DNA of 64,000 bases from Margaritifera margaritifera (GCA_029931535.1 JAQPZY010001184.1:992001-1056000), one strand, 5' to 3'. Numbered from the stretch's first letter, positions 34,880-47,464 are shown. Program-made: numbers and translations. Notes: generated from the letters alone by a model not told the origin.

Positions 34880-36183
34880 AGTGCTCCAGATAAGGGATGT
34901 ATCAGCATAAATTATGTGTTGTGAAAAAAACAATTAAGTCAGAATTTTAATTTGAAAATGTACCAAATATACTTCCAATAAAAGTCTTGTGCTTTGTCAT
35001 CTCTTAATAGCAGTACCTGTCTACTAGCTCTAATCCTACTCTGTGAACAGTTCATGTTGCTACAGGTGCTAGCCAGTCAGATGCTAAAATTCACTTTGTT
35101 ATGACTATCATATGCTCATAAACTCGATTTCCATTTGTAAACCGGTATAAATGTAAAGGACTGAAACAGATTACAGGCCACTTTTTTAGGCAAAGTTGTT
35201 TTGTTTTTGGAGCTGACATCAGACTCTTGCCGGACTGATTGTAGCAAAATAATCAATGATATATTTAAGAGTCCAAATATGGACAAGCACTCGGGCAGTA
35301 TTCTCTCTCTCCCCTTGCTATTTCAAAAACAAGTCATAATCAAAACCTTGTATAAAATAGTTAGATCATAGAAAATAGTTTGGGTCGTACTCCTTGGACT
35401 ACAAATGAAGGAGTACCATACTCCCATGATCAAAAATTACCTGGCGCACCGAATAGCAATAATAATATAAAGCCACTTTATTTGATGAAGGGAACAAACA
35501 TCTTAAAAATAAAATTAAGAAATGAAAAGAGAAGAAAAAAAAAAATTTAAAAAGTGCTCAGTGCGTTAATTTTGTGTAAAACTTGACACGTTCCTTGTAA
35601 AATAAAGCAACATGTCATATTTAGTTATCAAGTGATTACTTTTAGAGATGGATGAATCCATGCTTATTTTAGCTATTTTATCAAATCTTACTTTCTACTT
35701 TAAATCTTTTCATACCTAAATGATGTTTCTGAAAAGAAAAAATATCTAAACATTGAATGCATATTATAAAAAAAATACTGAAATGTAGAAATAAGTCCCC
35801 TCAACACTTCTCTATAATATAGTGTACACATTTGTTTTTTAAATTTATTTCCATTAATATTTTTAAAAAAAATATCTCTACTATCAATTATTGTCTTGTC
35901 TATGATGAGCCGCACACAGGTATCACTTTTCCACTTTTTACATCAGTGGCGTGATTGATATCAACAATGATAAATTGCTCTTTATTAAAGTTTTTAAGTC
36001 AGTGGCTGTATTCAACTGCAACTGTCAAATTGGTACAATGTTACTATATGTCTAAAGTTCATACCTTGATATTCTAGGAGTTGATGTTTTACATATATAA
36101 GCAGAATCATAACAACATTGACAGGCAACACACTGTGATCTGTGTAACTCTTTTCCTACTTTATTTCTCTTTTTCATTGACAG
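34880..36183. other. Last TRIM intron, no gene
   Basis: AT-rich with no recognised repeat. The acceptor tttttcattgacag ends at 36183. Confidence 0.4.
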
Positions 36184-36740
36184 CTGATGATGTAAAAAAA
36201 TGTCAGAGCATAATTCCTGTCATTCGCACCACTACATCTCCTGGAAAGGATGTGCCACGGGTACAGAACAAATGCTTGATCACATGGGGATTCAACTCCA
36301 CTAGTTTCACAGCGGAGGTGCTGAAACAGAACTCACTTTGGTCAGTCACCATAGAGAAGAATTCTGCCCATCTAGGAGATATAAAAAATGGCTACCTATT
36401 TGGTGTTGGCATATCTTCTGATAAACTGAATTTCAAGGATCAAGTTGGGCTCAACAATACATCTCATGGTATCATATGTTCAGGAGGAAATCTTGTGTAC
36501 TGCCACAACAACAAAATGGAACACCTCATGCCATTGGATAATTTACCCTTGTCAGTAACAATCTATACAGTAATGGACCAATCAGAAGGAGTCATACTTG
36601 CTTACACAATAACTAATTCCTCTTGGGGTGATACTCTTCATGGAAAGAAGATAATAATGAATCAGTCATTAAAAAGTATTTTGTATCCTGTATTTACAGT
36701 CAGTCAAAGAGTCAAAATGCAGTTTCCTACCTATGTATGA
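36184..36740 (+). CDS. TRIM-family E3 ligase, terminal exon with SPRY domain
   Basis: Enters in phase 1 after ttgacag and ends at TGA 36738-36740. About 185 residues. After a short linker (KKCQSIIPVIRTTTSPG) it shows SPRY-like beta-strand signatures in order: LITWGFNST, SLWSVTIEK, GYLFGVGISSD, LNNTSHGIICSGGNLVYC, LPLSVTIYTVMDQSEGVILAYT and LYPVFTVSQRVKMQFP. SPRY domains are the usual substrate-recognition module of TRIM ligases. The upstream open frame into the intron (36081-36183) is not coding. I cannot name the vertebrate orthologue, so no symbol is given. Together the five exons give about 541 residues plus the missing RING start. Confidence 0.88.
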
Positions 36741-37034
36741 GGAGTTATAAATATTGATATTAATTAACAATATGCTTTAAAATTAATTACAGTAAATCTT
36801 GGCTTAAATCTGTGGACACCTCCACTGTAAGGACATCTCTGCACATTAAGGACAATATTTATGGGTCTCTTTTGTTAATTTCACATCATTTTTTCCATAC
36901 TTCAAAACCATATGTATTCAGTGATTAGACCAGAGTACTAGTTTATCGACTTTGAAATGTTGGGGTGACTTATAATTGGATGTAGACTTTACAGGTGGCA
37001 TTACTACAGCTCTCCCTCATTATAATACAGTGGT

Positions 37035-37268
37035 TGGGGGTCCCTGGGTGGGCGAGTGGTCCAAGCCACTGATCACTGACATCTCACCTCTGTCCACATG
37101 GGTTTGAGTCTCGGGCTTGGCCAACGTGGGTATATGAGAAAGCTTGCCAGTAGCTTCCCGTGGGTCGGTGGTTCTTCCCGGGTTCTTCCTCCACCAAATA
37201 CACTGGCAGCCATGTATAGCCTAGCATGTGCTGAAAAATGGTGTTAAATCCATAACAACCAAATACAG
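37035..37268 (+). mobile_element. tRNA-derived SINE in the 3' flank of the TRIM gene
   Basis: The head 'gggcgagtggtccaagcc...' and 'gggtttgagtctcg' resemble A and B boxes of a class II tRNA. The body holds 'cttcccgggttcttcctcc', and the tail is 'ggtgttaaatccataacaac'. It is inserted in a dispersed repeat (ctctccctcattataatacag before, acagtagttggg after). It may lie in the 3' UTR. Confidence 0.6.
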
Positions 37269-37456
37269 TAGTTGGGATCCATACTGCTGACTATGTTATG
37301 TATTGAACCATGGCATAGCAATAACTGCATCACATACTAAACCACTAAATAGTGAGAACTGGCTTATATATATAACTGGTAAAGCGAGAATTATAAAAAA
37401 TTCTGTTAATGTGTGTAAGAGGGAATTGGGGGATTGGGGTTGGTTGAAAGTAAGGG

Positions 37457-37462
37457 AATAAA
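37457..37462 (+). terminator. Candidate poly(A) signals after the TRIM gene
   Basis: AATAAA about 717 bp after the stop codon. A second lies at 37748-37753. No closer canonical hexamer was noticed. Which is used cannot be told from sequence. Confidence 0.3.
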
Positions 37463-37754
37463 AAAAATGGCAGCCAAACATTTAGGAATAATTTTTGTTT
37501 CTTTAAATTATATTTGTTTAATTTCATGGTATTTGTGCAATTTATTTTTTCAAATATTAATGTTTTAAAAAGGAATTAAAGAGATAGTTTTAAGCTTCAG
37601 GGTGTTTTCTTTGCAAAAAATCTCTGACCACATTTAAGGACTTTTCAAGGCATGTTATAATTTATTCAAGGGCTTGCTTAAATCAACTTTTCTACTTTAA
37701 AAGTCAAACATTTTTACTGTGTGTTGAGTCCCTCTTCCAAATTATAAAATAAAG

Positions 37755-38252
37755 TGCAAAAACTCTTAAGTTGTGAAATATATAAGCATCAACATATATA
37801 TAATGGTACTGTCAGCAATGTTACTCTCATTACTAATTTTCTAGTTACATGTGTACTTTGTTAAGTCATTGTATTCTATCATCCAAACTATGTCCAGTCT
37901 CAACACTTTACTTCTTCAAGGATTCTACCATATTCAGTGTGTCTTCCAGATTATATCAATACTGGGCTTATTCTTGAGATCTTTTCCAAAGACAGAATGA
38001 CTAAATGGTAAATGTTAGTTGCCCTGTGGCTTCTGCCTTCTACTAAGGCTGTCAGCAGTAACTGTGATTGCTTGAGAGGGATGTCTGACCCAACTGTATG
38101 GGGGGGGGGGGGGGAATGATTGTAGCTGACATAATCCTTCTCAGAATCTGTCTTCAAAACTTGTAAGGCAAAAAAAAAAAAATGTGTGTTTCCTATTGCA
38201 CTGGTTTTACAATTAGGGTAGGCAGGTAGGTTTTTTTTTTTTGTTTGTTAAC

Positions 38253-38324
<72 letters not shown>

Positions 38325-39362
38325 AATAATATTTCAAGCACTTCAAAGTACTGTGCAAAACTGGCTCAATTAGACGCACAAATCAATTGTGGCAATGTGA
38401 TTTTTTAAAAATAAATTTTTTGGTGGGGGGGGGGGGTTAAAAGTGTTTGGGTCGGCAATGAGAAACAGAGACGTTTGGCTGATCGGAAAGACTTATTATT
38501 TTTTTTGGCCTTATCAATGACTGTTCAGAGAATTCTAAAGTGCTTGCTAACGATTGATGTTTTTTACTTCTCATATGCGAGGAAAGGGCATACTCCCCCG
38601 ATTTTACCAAATCTATTACCTTATTACACAAAGCATACATTGCTATGGACTTATTCCCTTTTAACTGTCTAATCCATGAGTATTTGGGATATGTGATTTA
38701 TTTCGATTGAACATGCATTTCCCTATCATTAAAGCAGATGACAAAGTCTACACTCGCCAAGCTTCATCTGCTATTTCCACTGTCTGGTTTACTAAGAGTG
38801 ACACCTAAACTATGCTTCTGGAAGTTCCAGTAATTAAAACATCACAGTCTGGCCATAAGACAAGGATGTATCTGAACAAATGTAATGTGTTGTAAAATGA
38901 AGGAAGAGAGCAATCGTTTATACTTAGCTTTCCGCCAAAATAATTAAATAGATAGAAATGAAATAGTAATAAATCCAATATTATTAAAATATAAGTATTT
39001 TAAAAGGTTTGTCAGTGCAAATTAAAGAACTTTTACTGGGCTTTTACCACATTTTCTAATTTTCAAGACCAGAAACAGATTCAATGGGTTTTCATAACCT
39101 GTGTGAACCATGATTGATAAATCAGTTAAAAGTACAATGGTTTGATTTTGGTCATGTGGTCCATAACGGTTCCATCTTATGTCCAGAATTGCATTGTAAT
39201 AAAGGGCATTATAATAAGGGAGAGCTGTTCTTTTGAACAGATATTCTTTGAGGATCTGGATCATAATTTTAAGCTAAACTATCAGGGTAACCTCATTTAA
39301 GTAGTAATCTCATGAATTTAGTTTTATCAGCAATGTGGAAGAAGACCTTGGGTATGTATATA
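37755..39362. other. Intergenic, simple repeats only
   Basis: Contains a G-run (38100-38114), a (TA)n tract (38256-38322) and a second G-run near 38424. No coding signal was found. Confidence 0.45.
38256..38322. repeat. (TA)n microsatellite
   Basis: About 32 uninterrupted TA dinucleotides. Confidence 0.97.
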
Positions 39363-39579
39363 CTGCAAATACTCGCTTATAAATGAAGTCCAGCTGTAAA
39401 CAACATAGACCCTGATCTGCCATCACATAATGTGCTGGCAGATCAGGGTCTGTGTCGCTTGTTCTACTGATCACTCATAACAAACCTCATAGAACCAGAT
39501 CTGCTGGTGCATTATGCAATGGCAGATCTGAGTCTGTGCAGTTTGCGGTTAGACTCGACTTATAAGTGAGTATAGATGG
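39363..39579. mobile_element. Double-palindrome MITE, copy 6 (subfamily II, B-A order)
   Basis: Ends CTGCAAATACTCGC and GAGTATAGATGG between TA. Palindrome B is near-perfect (ACCCTGATCTGCC / GGCAGATCAGGGT). A is degraded. Confidence 0.82.
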
Positions 39580-39681
39580 TATATATTCCCAGCATTGAAC
39601 ATTCTTTCTCATCTTTAACTCTTCTAATACAACATTGGTTTATCTCCACTCTGACACAGTGTTAAATCAGAAGAACACACA

Positions 39682-39898
39682 CCGTATGTACTTAATTATA
39701 AGACGGATCCAACAGCAAACCGCACAGACCCAGATCTGCCGCTGCATAATGTGGTGGCAGATCCAGATCTGTACATTTTGTTGGAAGTAATCAGTAGAAC
39801 AAACAGCATAGACCCTGATCTGCCAACACATTATGTGGCAGCAGATCATGGTCTGTGTTGTTTGCAATCGGACTCCACTTGCAAGCAAATATATACGG
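39682..39898. mobile_element. Double-palindrome MITE, copy 7 (subfamily II, A-B order)
   Basis: Left end CCGTATGTACTTAATTATAAG (first base A before it, no TA). Right end AAATATATACGG then TA. Both palindromes are recognisable with several mismatches. Confidence 0.8.
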
Positions 39899-40075
39899 TA
39901 CTGGTAATTTATGTAGTAATTACATTGTTTAAAAATGTGTTTTCTCTGACTAAATATCATACTTTGAGCAATGAGGTGAAACTTTAATCAAGACAATATT
40001 TTTGGTATGTTTGCAATTTTTATTTCTTCAAAAATACATAGATATTTTTTCAGCAAGTTAGCAATGCTTTCCTGC

Positions 40076-40272
40076 TTTCTTGGTTTAGCCACCTCTGCAT
40101 TAATTACTTTCTTGGTTTACCTACCTCTGCATTAATTACTTTCTTGGTTTACCTACTTCTGCATTAATTACTTTCTTGGTTTACCCACCTGCATTAATTA
40201 CTTTCTTGGTTTACCTACCTCTGCATTAATTACTTTCTTGTTTTACCCACTTCAACATTAATTACTTTTTAA
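40076..40272. repeat. 32-bp tandem repeat, about six copies
   Basis: 'cattaattactttcttgg' then 'tttacctacctctg' repeats at a 32-bp step from 40098. One unit is shortened. Confidence 0.92.
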
Positions 40273-40493
40273 AGCTGTATATAATTAGCTTTGTGGATCA
40301 CTTGAGTAGTTCTAAGTGCAATACAAATGAATACAAATGGCTAATGAACAAGTATACAAGTAATCAGTTGGAGTTGACAAGCATCAGTGTAGTATAGTTT
40401 TTATGCAATGAAATCAAAATTAAGATAAAATCAGAGATTCAGAATCAAAACTTCACTTTGAATCCATCCCTCTGTTCTTTAAACCCTCCCCTC

Positions 40494-40548
40494 TGCCCAT
40501 GGAATCCCTTGCCCATGGAATCCCTTGCCCATGGAATCCCTTGCCCAT
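40494..40548. repeat. 18-bp tandem repeat, three copies
   Basis: 'ccatggaatcccttgccc' repeated, preceded by a partial unit. Confidence 0.93.
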
Positions 40549-40866
40549 CTTCTCCTAACTTTGGTTTACCAACAGAAGTTATGTAAGACCTTACAGAGCA
40601 TATTGTAGTGTGTGGGACTGTTTAAGATGCACCCATCGCTTTTAGCTCTAGTTTATTTTCTATTAATTTGTTATATTTTTCATGTTTATTTTTAAGATGA
40701 TATAAAAGTGAATGTTTTACTTGCTTTAGAACAAAAAGATAAAAAAAAATGCCCATCCTTTTGTTTTGGAAACAAAATTGCCCTTCAATCATTCAAGAAA
40801 ATGCCCCTTTGATACAAGGGTTACACTCTTGCCACGAGAATGTAAAACAAGCGTACTATTAGAGTA

Positions 40867-41080
40867 CCGTATATACTCGTGTATAAACCGATACCAACTG
40901 CAAACTGCATAGACCCAGATCTGCCATCGCATAATGTGCAGGCAGATCTGGGTCTATGCAGTTTGCAAGGACTAATCAGTATAACAAACAACATAGACCC
41001 TCATATGCCGGCACATTATGCGACAGAAGATCAGGGTCTATGTTTGCATTTGGACCAGGCTTATACGCAAGTATATATGA
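40867..41080. mobile_element. Double-palindrome MITE, copy 8 (subfamily I, A-B order)
   Basis: TA-flanked. Left end CCGTATATACTCGTGTATAA. Palindrome A is almost exact (CAAACTGCATAGACCCAGAT / inverted). B is slightly degraded (agaccctcatatgccgg / gaagatcagggtct). Confidence 0.88.
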
Positions 41081-41429
41081 TACATTATACACTTGCCATA
41101 TGGTGAATAGTATTATTATACTTGCATGTAAAACCCATCTTACACTGGTCAGATACTTTACCTTTTGCATTCAAAGTCAATAAGTGTCTACATTGTCTTA
41201 AAACGATACCATTGTCATTTATAGAGTCCATCTGACCTTAACCTTTGACATTTTGACCCCAAAATGAATAGGTGTCTCCTTGCCTGAAATGCAAGCAATT
41301 CACAAAGTTTGGTTGAAGTAGGTGATAAAGAACTCTAGATATGTGCAGAAAATATTTTTCTTTTTAGAGTCACTATGACCTTTATCTCTGACCTTTTGAC
41401 ACTAAAATCAGTGGGTGTCTTATCTTATA

Positions 41430-42891
41430 CTGTAGTATAATTTATTATCGTGGGTCTCAGTTTTCATGGTTTTGTAAAAAAGACATTTTTGGCATATATG
41501 TAAGTATTTAATTTCATGGAATAACCTCTACAAATACCCCAAATAAAGAATTAAAAAAAAAAAAACTATGCCGACAACAAATGGTAATTGTTTCAATGAT
41601 TAAAACAATCGTACCAATCCGTATGAGCACAAATCAAACACCTGTCAAGATCAATCACTTAAATGCAACATCAAAGGGAGCCAACGCAGCCAACAACACT
41701 CTGCCTAATCGGCGATTAAAGTACATGTGTATGATCTATTTCTTTAAACACTATCCAATAATTACTTGTTGATGACCATGGCGTTAACAATGCGGTTCAA
41801 GAATGGTAAAATTCAACTTAGATCCCCATCGGTTCAGAAAATATCATCATTCCACATGTGAAACAAACACATGACCAACTCAATGCAGTTAGCAAGCAGT
41901 GTAAACATTTGATGTGTTCAGAACCCATCAAAGTACGAAGATGCTAACTTAATTGAAAACCAATGGAATCACTCCTTTGTTTGAGCCTGCCTTATGTACA
42001 AACCAAATTCAACCACTAGACGTTTTACTTAAAACTTTATCAATCAAGTCGATTCATGCTGAATGGATAACTGTGGCACACACAAAAATGTGTGAAAGAT
42101 CAGACCTAGTTATCTGTGCCTTTGAGAATGCTGGACTTGTTTAATTCAACAATTGTTTACCTGACAAACATTTGTGTGTACCAGCAGACTCTGATTGACA
42201 TGATGTTGATTCAATGGTTTTGTATGAAAATCAAAGAAGTGTGAGCTTCACTACTTTGCAATAATTAGTGTATATACATAGTGTTTCATTAGTAATTGTG
42301 CTTCATGTTATAGTTCCAATATTTTACAGCCATGTTGTTCATTGGGATTAAGCATGTATGGATAAAATGAAACAAGCTTTCATGAAAATTTAAAAGTTTC
42401 GACAACAGTTTTACTTCAATGAAGAATCGATCTGAATAAGTATTAAATCTAATTTTCATGTACTAATATCATTTATTATTCTTTCTGTCATTTTCAGTAA
42501 TACTAGTGTTTGACTACCTTATGCTTTTTCTCGTTTCTCTCTAACCTTATTTTCACAACATATCGATTTAAGGCAGTAAGTGGAAATTACAGTTATCAGA
42601 TACCATATAGATATGTGTGCATTGAAACTATATAACATTATAATTCTTTTTTTTTAAACGGTTAAAATAAAAGAAACACATGTAACAGCTAATATTTTAT
42701 TACCAGATTATAGAAATGACGATTTATAATACAGCTTTGTTGATCTCTAGGAATGAAACAGTAAGAAATTGGGCAAAGGGGGCTTATTTATCATGTGTGG
42801 CTAATTTTTCATTGAGTCTTTAAATTTGTGGTTCAGGGCAACAACGAAATCCACAAAAATTGGTACCCCACGAAAATTAGTGATACTACAG
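41430..42891. mobile_element. Non-autonomous TIR element with TA target, 1.46 kb
   Basis: The left end CTGTAGTATAATTTATTATC and the reverse-complemented right end CTGTAGTATCACTAATTTTC form an inverted repeat that continues into 'gtggg' and 'atttttgtgg'-like sequence. Both ends are flanked by TA. The interior (41560-42800) has no recognisable coding. Short relatives lie at 48612-48945 and 61767-61985. Confidence 0.65.
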
Positions 42892-43859
42892 TATTGTGTG
42901 GAAACAGTTTTACTTCTTTCAGTCCCTGTGACCTGAACCTTTTAACTTTTTAGTCCAAAATCAATTGCCCCAAATGCAAACTAGTTACAAAGTTTTGCAA
43001 CAAAAGATGGTAGACAAATAGAGTTGTTGTGTAGAAATAAAACAATGGACAGACAGAGGGACATCATAATGTGATAAGCTCCTCCTTATGGTGGGTGTAT
43101 AATATAATTTAACTAATTTAACTGAAGCACTGTACAAATATGAAGAAAAAAACTTTTATATTTTCGTTTAGAAAATTTGTATCTCCTGTTTATAATCTAA
43201 TTGAGTAACAGTCTCATATTTTACCAGTGTAATCTTTAATTATTCTGCAAATATAGCAATGATGCCTTGAAACAAGCGATTTTCTATTTTGTAATATAAT
43301 CATATAAGTTTGCTAAAATGGCAATGTAGATATTAGTAGGTTAACTTGTTTTTGATTGAATTGGTATTATATCTCTGTTGTGGATCATTTTGTATTACAA
43401 TAAATAATGCGTCACCTTATTTGCTTGTTTATAGTGTACACACATATGTAGACATTGCAGACCCTGATTTTTTGTATAATGAGCTGCCAAATTAGTTAGC
43501 CTTGGTCTCTGGCATGCCATGGTTTTTATAGCTATATAATGGAAAAGCCAACAATGGCCTGCGGAAGAAAGTTAGAAAAAAAATTTCAGGCACCTTAAAA
43601 TTGTTGGTGCTTGACAGTGCAATGTTGACTAAGGCAAATTTAACAAAATTTAAACAAAGCATGCTAGTTCAAGCCTTTAAGGTTAACAAAGTAAAATTTA
43701 TATCAGTCTGGATGAATTTTATCAGATAAATTTAATTGTATATTAGTCTTTTGACATTAAGACATAATAATCTTGAATGATGTCATTACTTCTTACTCAA
43801 GGGATGAAATCTTAGTGTATCGGCTTGATATAAGCAGTCTGCAAAGGTGCACAGTTTTT
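42892..43859. other. Intergenic, no gene
   Basis: A 'gacctgaacctttt' repeat fragment at about 42930. Otherwise unassigned. Confidence 0.35.
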
Positions 43860-44054
43860 GACGTATATATTTTACCCAGACTGATATCTGCAAACTTTAA
43901 GCATATACAGTCTGGGCAGGTCAAGACTAACACATCAGGGTCTGCACTGTTCTTTCTGTGTACAATTTCAAAAATTAACAGCATAGAGCTTGATATGCTG
44001 TTGCCAAATGGGCCAGCGGATCTGGATCTTTGATGTTCGATATGTTATATATGG
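43860..44054. mobile_element. Divergent double-palindrome MITE
   Basis: Only the right half is clear: 'acagcatagagcttgatatgc', 'agcggatctggatct' and the terminus 'tatatatgg' then TA. It lies 31 bp before an intact copy. Confidence 0.5.
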
Positions 44055-44085
44055 TAAATATGGTCCATATTTTGAAATTAATGTA

Positions 44086-44302
44086 CCGTATATACTCGCA
44101 TATAATTGCAGTCCAAATGCAAACAATGTAGACCCTGATATGATGTCACATAATGCGCCGGCAGATCAGGGTCTATGTTGCTTGTTCTACTGATTAGTCC
44201 TTACAAACTGCATAGAGCCAGATCTGCCAGTGCATTATGTGATGGCAGATCTGGGTCATCGCAGTTTGCAGTTGGTATCAGCTTATACACGAGTATATAT
44301 GG
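44086..44302. mobile_element. Double-palindrome MITE, copy 10 (subfamily I, B-A order)
   Basis: One of the best copies. TA-flanked; left end CCGTATATACTCGCATATAA and right end TTATACACGAGTATATATGG are inverted. Palindrome B then spacer ctactgattagtcc then palindrome A with an AGATCTGCC / GGCAGATCT core. Confidence 0.9.
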
Positions 44303-45532
44303 TAAACTTTGGAACTGTCCAGAAATATATTCTATGTCTGTTTCACTTGACAATTATTGTAATGGGCCTAAGGTGATTTTCAGCTCTGTGTTGTATCATA
44401 CAAAATTCTTGTCTTCTATCTGATGTCATAAGCATTTTAGTCGTATTGTCTCAATAAATTCACATGCAAGTAATTGACTGTTTGTAAAGACTGCCCTGGA
44501 CCAAGAAGAGGCCATTTTTTTTTTTAGTGTTTCAGCCAGTGTTTAAATGTAGCCAAATAAATCAATCATTCTTGACTCACCAACATAAATGCACTTTTCT
44601 TAAAACACTACAACTGTATTCAATTGATATATGATTGTTAACATACATGTAAATATTTCTTATCTCTAAGCGGCCTAGTAAATAAGTTGAAGAGGTGCGC
44701 ACTTCAAGTTATTGTGGTTCAATATAATCAAAAACTTTCTATTAGTCTAAGTGCCTAGGTGTTTGTGTCGATGAGATTTCACTTTACTTTAATGAGACTG
44801 ACATCCCCACTTCCCTAACTGATACCTATATAAGTATTTCAAAATGTAGTGTTCAACTTAAAGCCTCACTCAGTACATGAACACAAAGTAGATTCAACCA
44901 TTTGGTTGTTTCTTGAATGTTTAAATGGAACTAAAATGGTTACATAATGTATATTTTGTACTATTAGAATAAAATACGCACATGTTTAGGCCAACAAATC
45001 TATCAGTTTTCTAAAGATCTCATTTCTATACATAAATGTGTGATCAGTATTGACACTTGTTAAATCAGACAAATTCACAGTGCACTACTGTTTAGCTGAC
45101 ATTGACCATGAGGAGTTTTCTTCATCCAAAAGTCAAGGATGGGCATTATTTTGCTGCCATCTTTTTTTCAGAGTAAATTATTATCACTAGCTTCTTTTTT
45201 TGTAATTTTTTTGTTGCAAATACAAGATTTTACAATTGTAAGATGGAAAATCACTTGACTGTTTTCTGGCATTAATAATTGTAAGAGATTTGAATTTGAA
45301 TTAAAAACTCCTCATATTTATGCAACAATAAATCTCATGTGAAATACAAGTGTTTTATAACACAGTTTATCCCATGGGAAATACAAGTGTTTTATAACAC
45401 GGTTTATTAGTGTAATGACATAAATCATTAAAATCATCTGCGACACTATGGTGTAACAGTCAAACTCGCTATGGTCTTTCAATGCTGATTGTGCCAAGCC
45501 TGTTCTCATGACTGTTATTTTGTTATATAGTA
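44303..45532. other. Intergenic, one short duplication
   Basis: A 38-bp unit containing 'gaaatacaagtgttttataa' is repeated at 45336-45411. No gene was recognised. Confidence 0.4.
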
Positions 45533-45743
45533 CCATATGTATTTACTTATAAGTCGAGTCCAACTGCAAACAACATGGACCCTGATCTACCATCGCACAG
45601 TGTGCCAGCAGATCAGTCTGTGTTGTTTCTTCTATTGATTACTCCAAACAAATTGCATAGACCCAGGTCTGCCAATGCATTATGCAATGGCAGATCTGGA
45701 TCTGTGCAGTTTGCAATTGGACTCGACTTAAGAGTATATATAG
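45533..45743. mobile_element. Double-palindrome MITE, copy 11 (subfamily II, B-A order)
   Basis: TA-flanked. Left end CCATATGTATTTACTTATAAG, right end AGAGTATATATAG. Outer arms gtccaactgc and gcaattggac are inverted. Confidence 0.82.
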
Positions 45744-46229
45744 TAGCTAAATAGCAACATCATTGAGTGATGCAATGTCCTTAATGTAGTGTGATAAATA
45801 GAATATTAAACTTTTGTTCATTTGACATTCACTTTATGAAACACATTAAATAATACAATATAATATTTGCCACAATCAGCTTGTAGCATGTAGAATTGTT
45901 TAGTTTTGTTTAATAACTTTCATATGTAATGAACACTCATGTAAGATCCTCTGTTTACGGTATGTAGGTGTTGCACAGAAATGAAAGTAAGGGCTAGTTC
46001 CAGTAAAACATATATGGAACGTAGAGGGAAGCAGGGCCAGGTTAACCACTGGGCAGGCTAGGCAATTGCCAAGGGGCAGCAAAATTTCGGGGGGGGGGGC
46101 AAAAAACTTAATGAATAAAAAAAGAAAGATAAATAGCATAAAATAAAAGATAATAAGTGTCTAAAAATAGAATAGAGAAAAACAGAAGGAAAGAATAAAT
46201 GTACAATATTTATTTTCGAAAGTTAATTG

Positions 46230-46712
46230 TGGTGGTGCAAGGCTGTACGTTTGCCTAGAGCACCAAATATCCTTTTGTGGGGGAGCGGGGTGCAAGGCGG
46301 AAGGTTTGCCTAGGATACCAACTACCCTTTTGTGGGGGAGGGGGGTGCAAGGCAGAAGGTTTGCCTAGGACACCAACTATCCTTTTGTGGGGGAGGGGGG
46401 TGCAAGGCAGAAGGTTTGCCTAGGACACCAACTACCCTTTTGTGGGGGAGGGGGGTGCAAGGCAGAAGGTTCGCCTAGGACACCAACTACCCTTTTGTGG
46501 GGGAGGGGGGTGCAAGGCAGAAGGTTCGCCTAGGACACCAACTACCCTTTTGTGGGGGAGGGGGGTGCAGGGCAGAAGGTTCGCCTAGGACGCCAACTAC
46601 CCTTTTGTGGGGGAGGGGGTGCAAGGCAGAAGGTTCGCCTAGGACACCAACTACCCTTTTGTGGGGGAGGGGGGTGCAAGGCAGAAGGTTCGCCAAGGGC
46701 ACCAAATACCCT
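46230..46712. repeat. 55-bp minisatellite, nine units
   Basis: 'ggggtgcaaggcagaaggtt' then 'cgcctaggacaccaactacc' then 'cttttgtgggggag' repeats with starts at 46236, 46291, 46346, 46401, 46456, 46511, 46566, 46620 and 46675. It follows sequence at 46030-46080 (ggcaattgccaaggggcagc) that looks like the same parent repeat. Length-matched open frames on both strands are a by-product of the repetition and should not be annotated as proteins. Confidence 0.93.
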
Positions 46713-46970
46713 TGCACAAGCCCTGCTGGGAAGGCACTTTTAATTTGAGTAGTTACCAATATATTCGGAATTTGTATGATTGGTCATATCAACAGACTGA
46801 CCCCGAGTACTGTTATAGATATTCTTTAAAAGTTACCTTCTCTGTGTCCCATGTATAGTTTTAAATGGAACAGTTCATACATGTATCATCCTTATAGTCT
46901 CCGAAGTAGAATTTTATTAAAGGACCCAAAAAATAGGGCTTGTTTCAATACATGTACATTTGATTTTTCT

Positions 46971-47020
46971 GTCTGTCTGTATGTCTGTGTGTGTATGTAT
47001 GTGTATATATATATATATGG
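46971..47020. repeat. TG/TA-rich simple sequence
   Basis: ctgt, tgtgtg, then (ta)n. Low complexity. Confidence 0.85.
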
Positions 47021-47464
47021 GGGGTATGTAGTGTGTGTATTTTCTTGTCAATCGGAATGATCCAACTTTCATACATTATTAATGTCATATTCGTCACAAT
47101 GTGTTGCATCATTTGTATTCATTTTCAGAAATCTTTGTTCAGTAGCAACATATATATACTGAACAAAAACAAGAAACACACAATACTTTTATTACGATTA
47201 ATTTCATATTTTGGTATTGTTTCTGAGGTTAATTAGATTTTAAATCTTCTTCATGCATGTAAAATTGTGAAATCATTGCACAATTTTTTTGATTTAATAC
47301 TGAATTGAAATGCAGATCAAGAGAGTGGTTGAATCAAAAACTGCTTTTTTCGAACCTAAACTTGGTGAGCTTGTAGCACAGGTAGCTGATAGCACGACAC
47401 CATTTGGACATCAAGTACACAATCTTGGTCATTTATAATGGTATTATCAGTGGTTACTCTTGAA
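47021..47464. other. Intergenic, nothing recognised
   Basis: No gene. A phrase near 46860-46955 (atgtatcatcctta, agtctcc, cttgtttcaatacatg) recurs at 48075-48165, marking a small dispersed repeat. Confidence 0.35.

Noticed and set aside
34664..34933. Minus-strand frame with a tyrosine run
   Set aside because: Translation of the (AAT)n tract antisense to a TRIM exon.
36081..36183. Upstream start for the SPRY exon as a separate single-exon gene
   Set aside because: The stretch lies before a clear ttgacag acceptor and the phase matches the upstream TRIM exon.
40867..44302. CRISPR-like reading of the regularly spaced palindromes
   Set aside because: The repeats are dispersed and TA-flanked with their own TIRs in a eukaryotic genome, with no unique spacers of constant length.
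46487..46759. Proline-rich and glycine-rich frames at 46.5-46.8 kb
   Set aside because: They arise from the 55-bp minisatellite on both strands; composition and period explain them fully.
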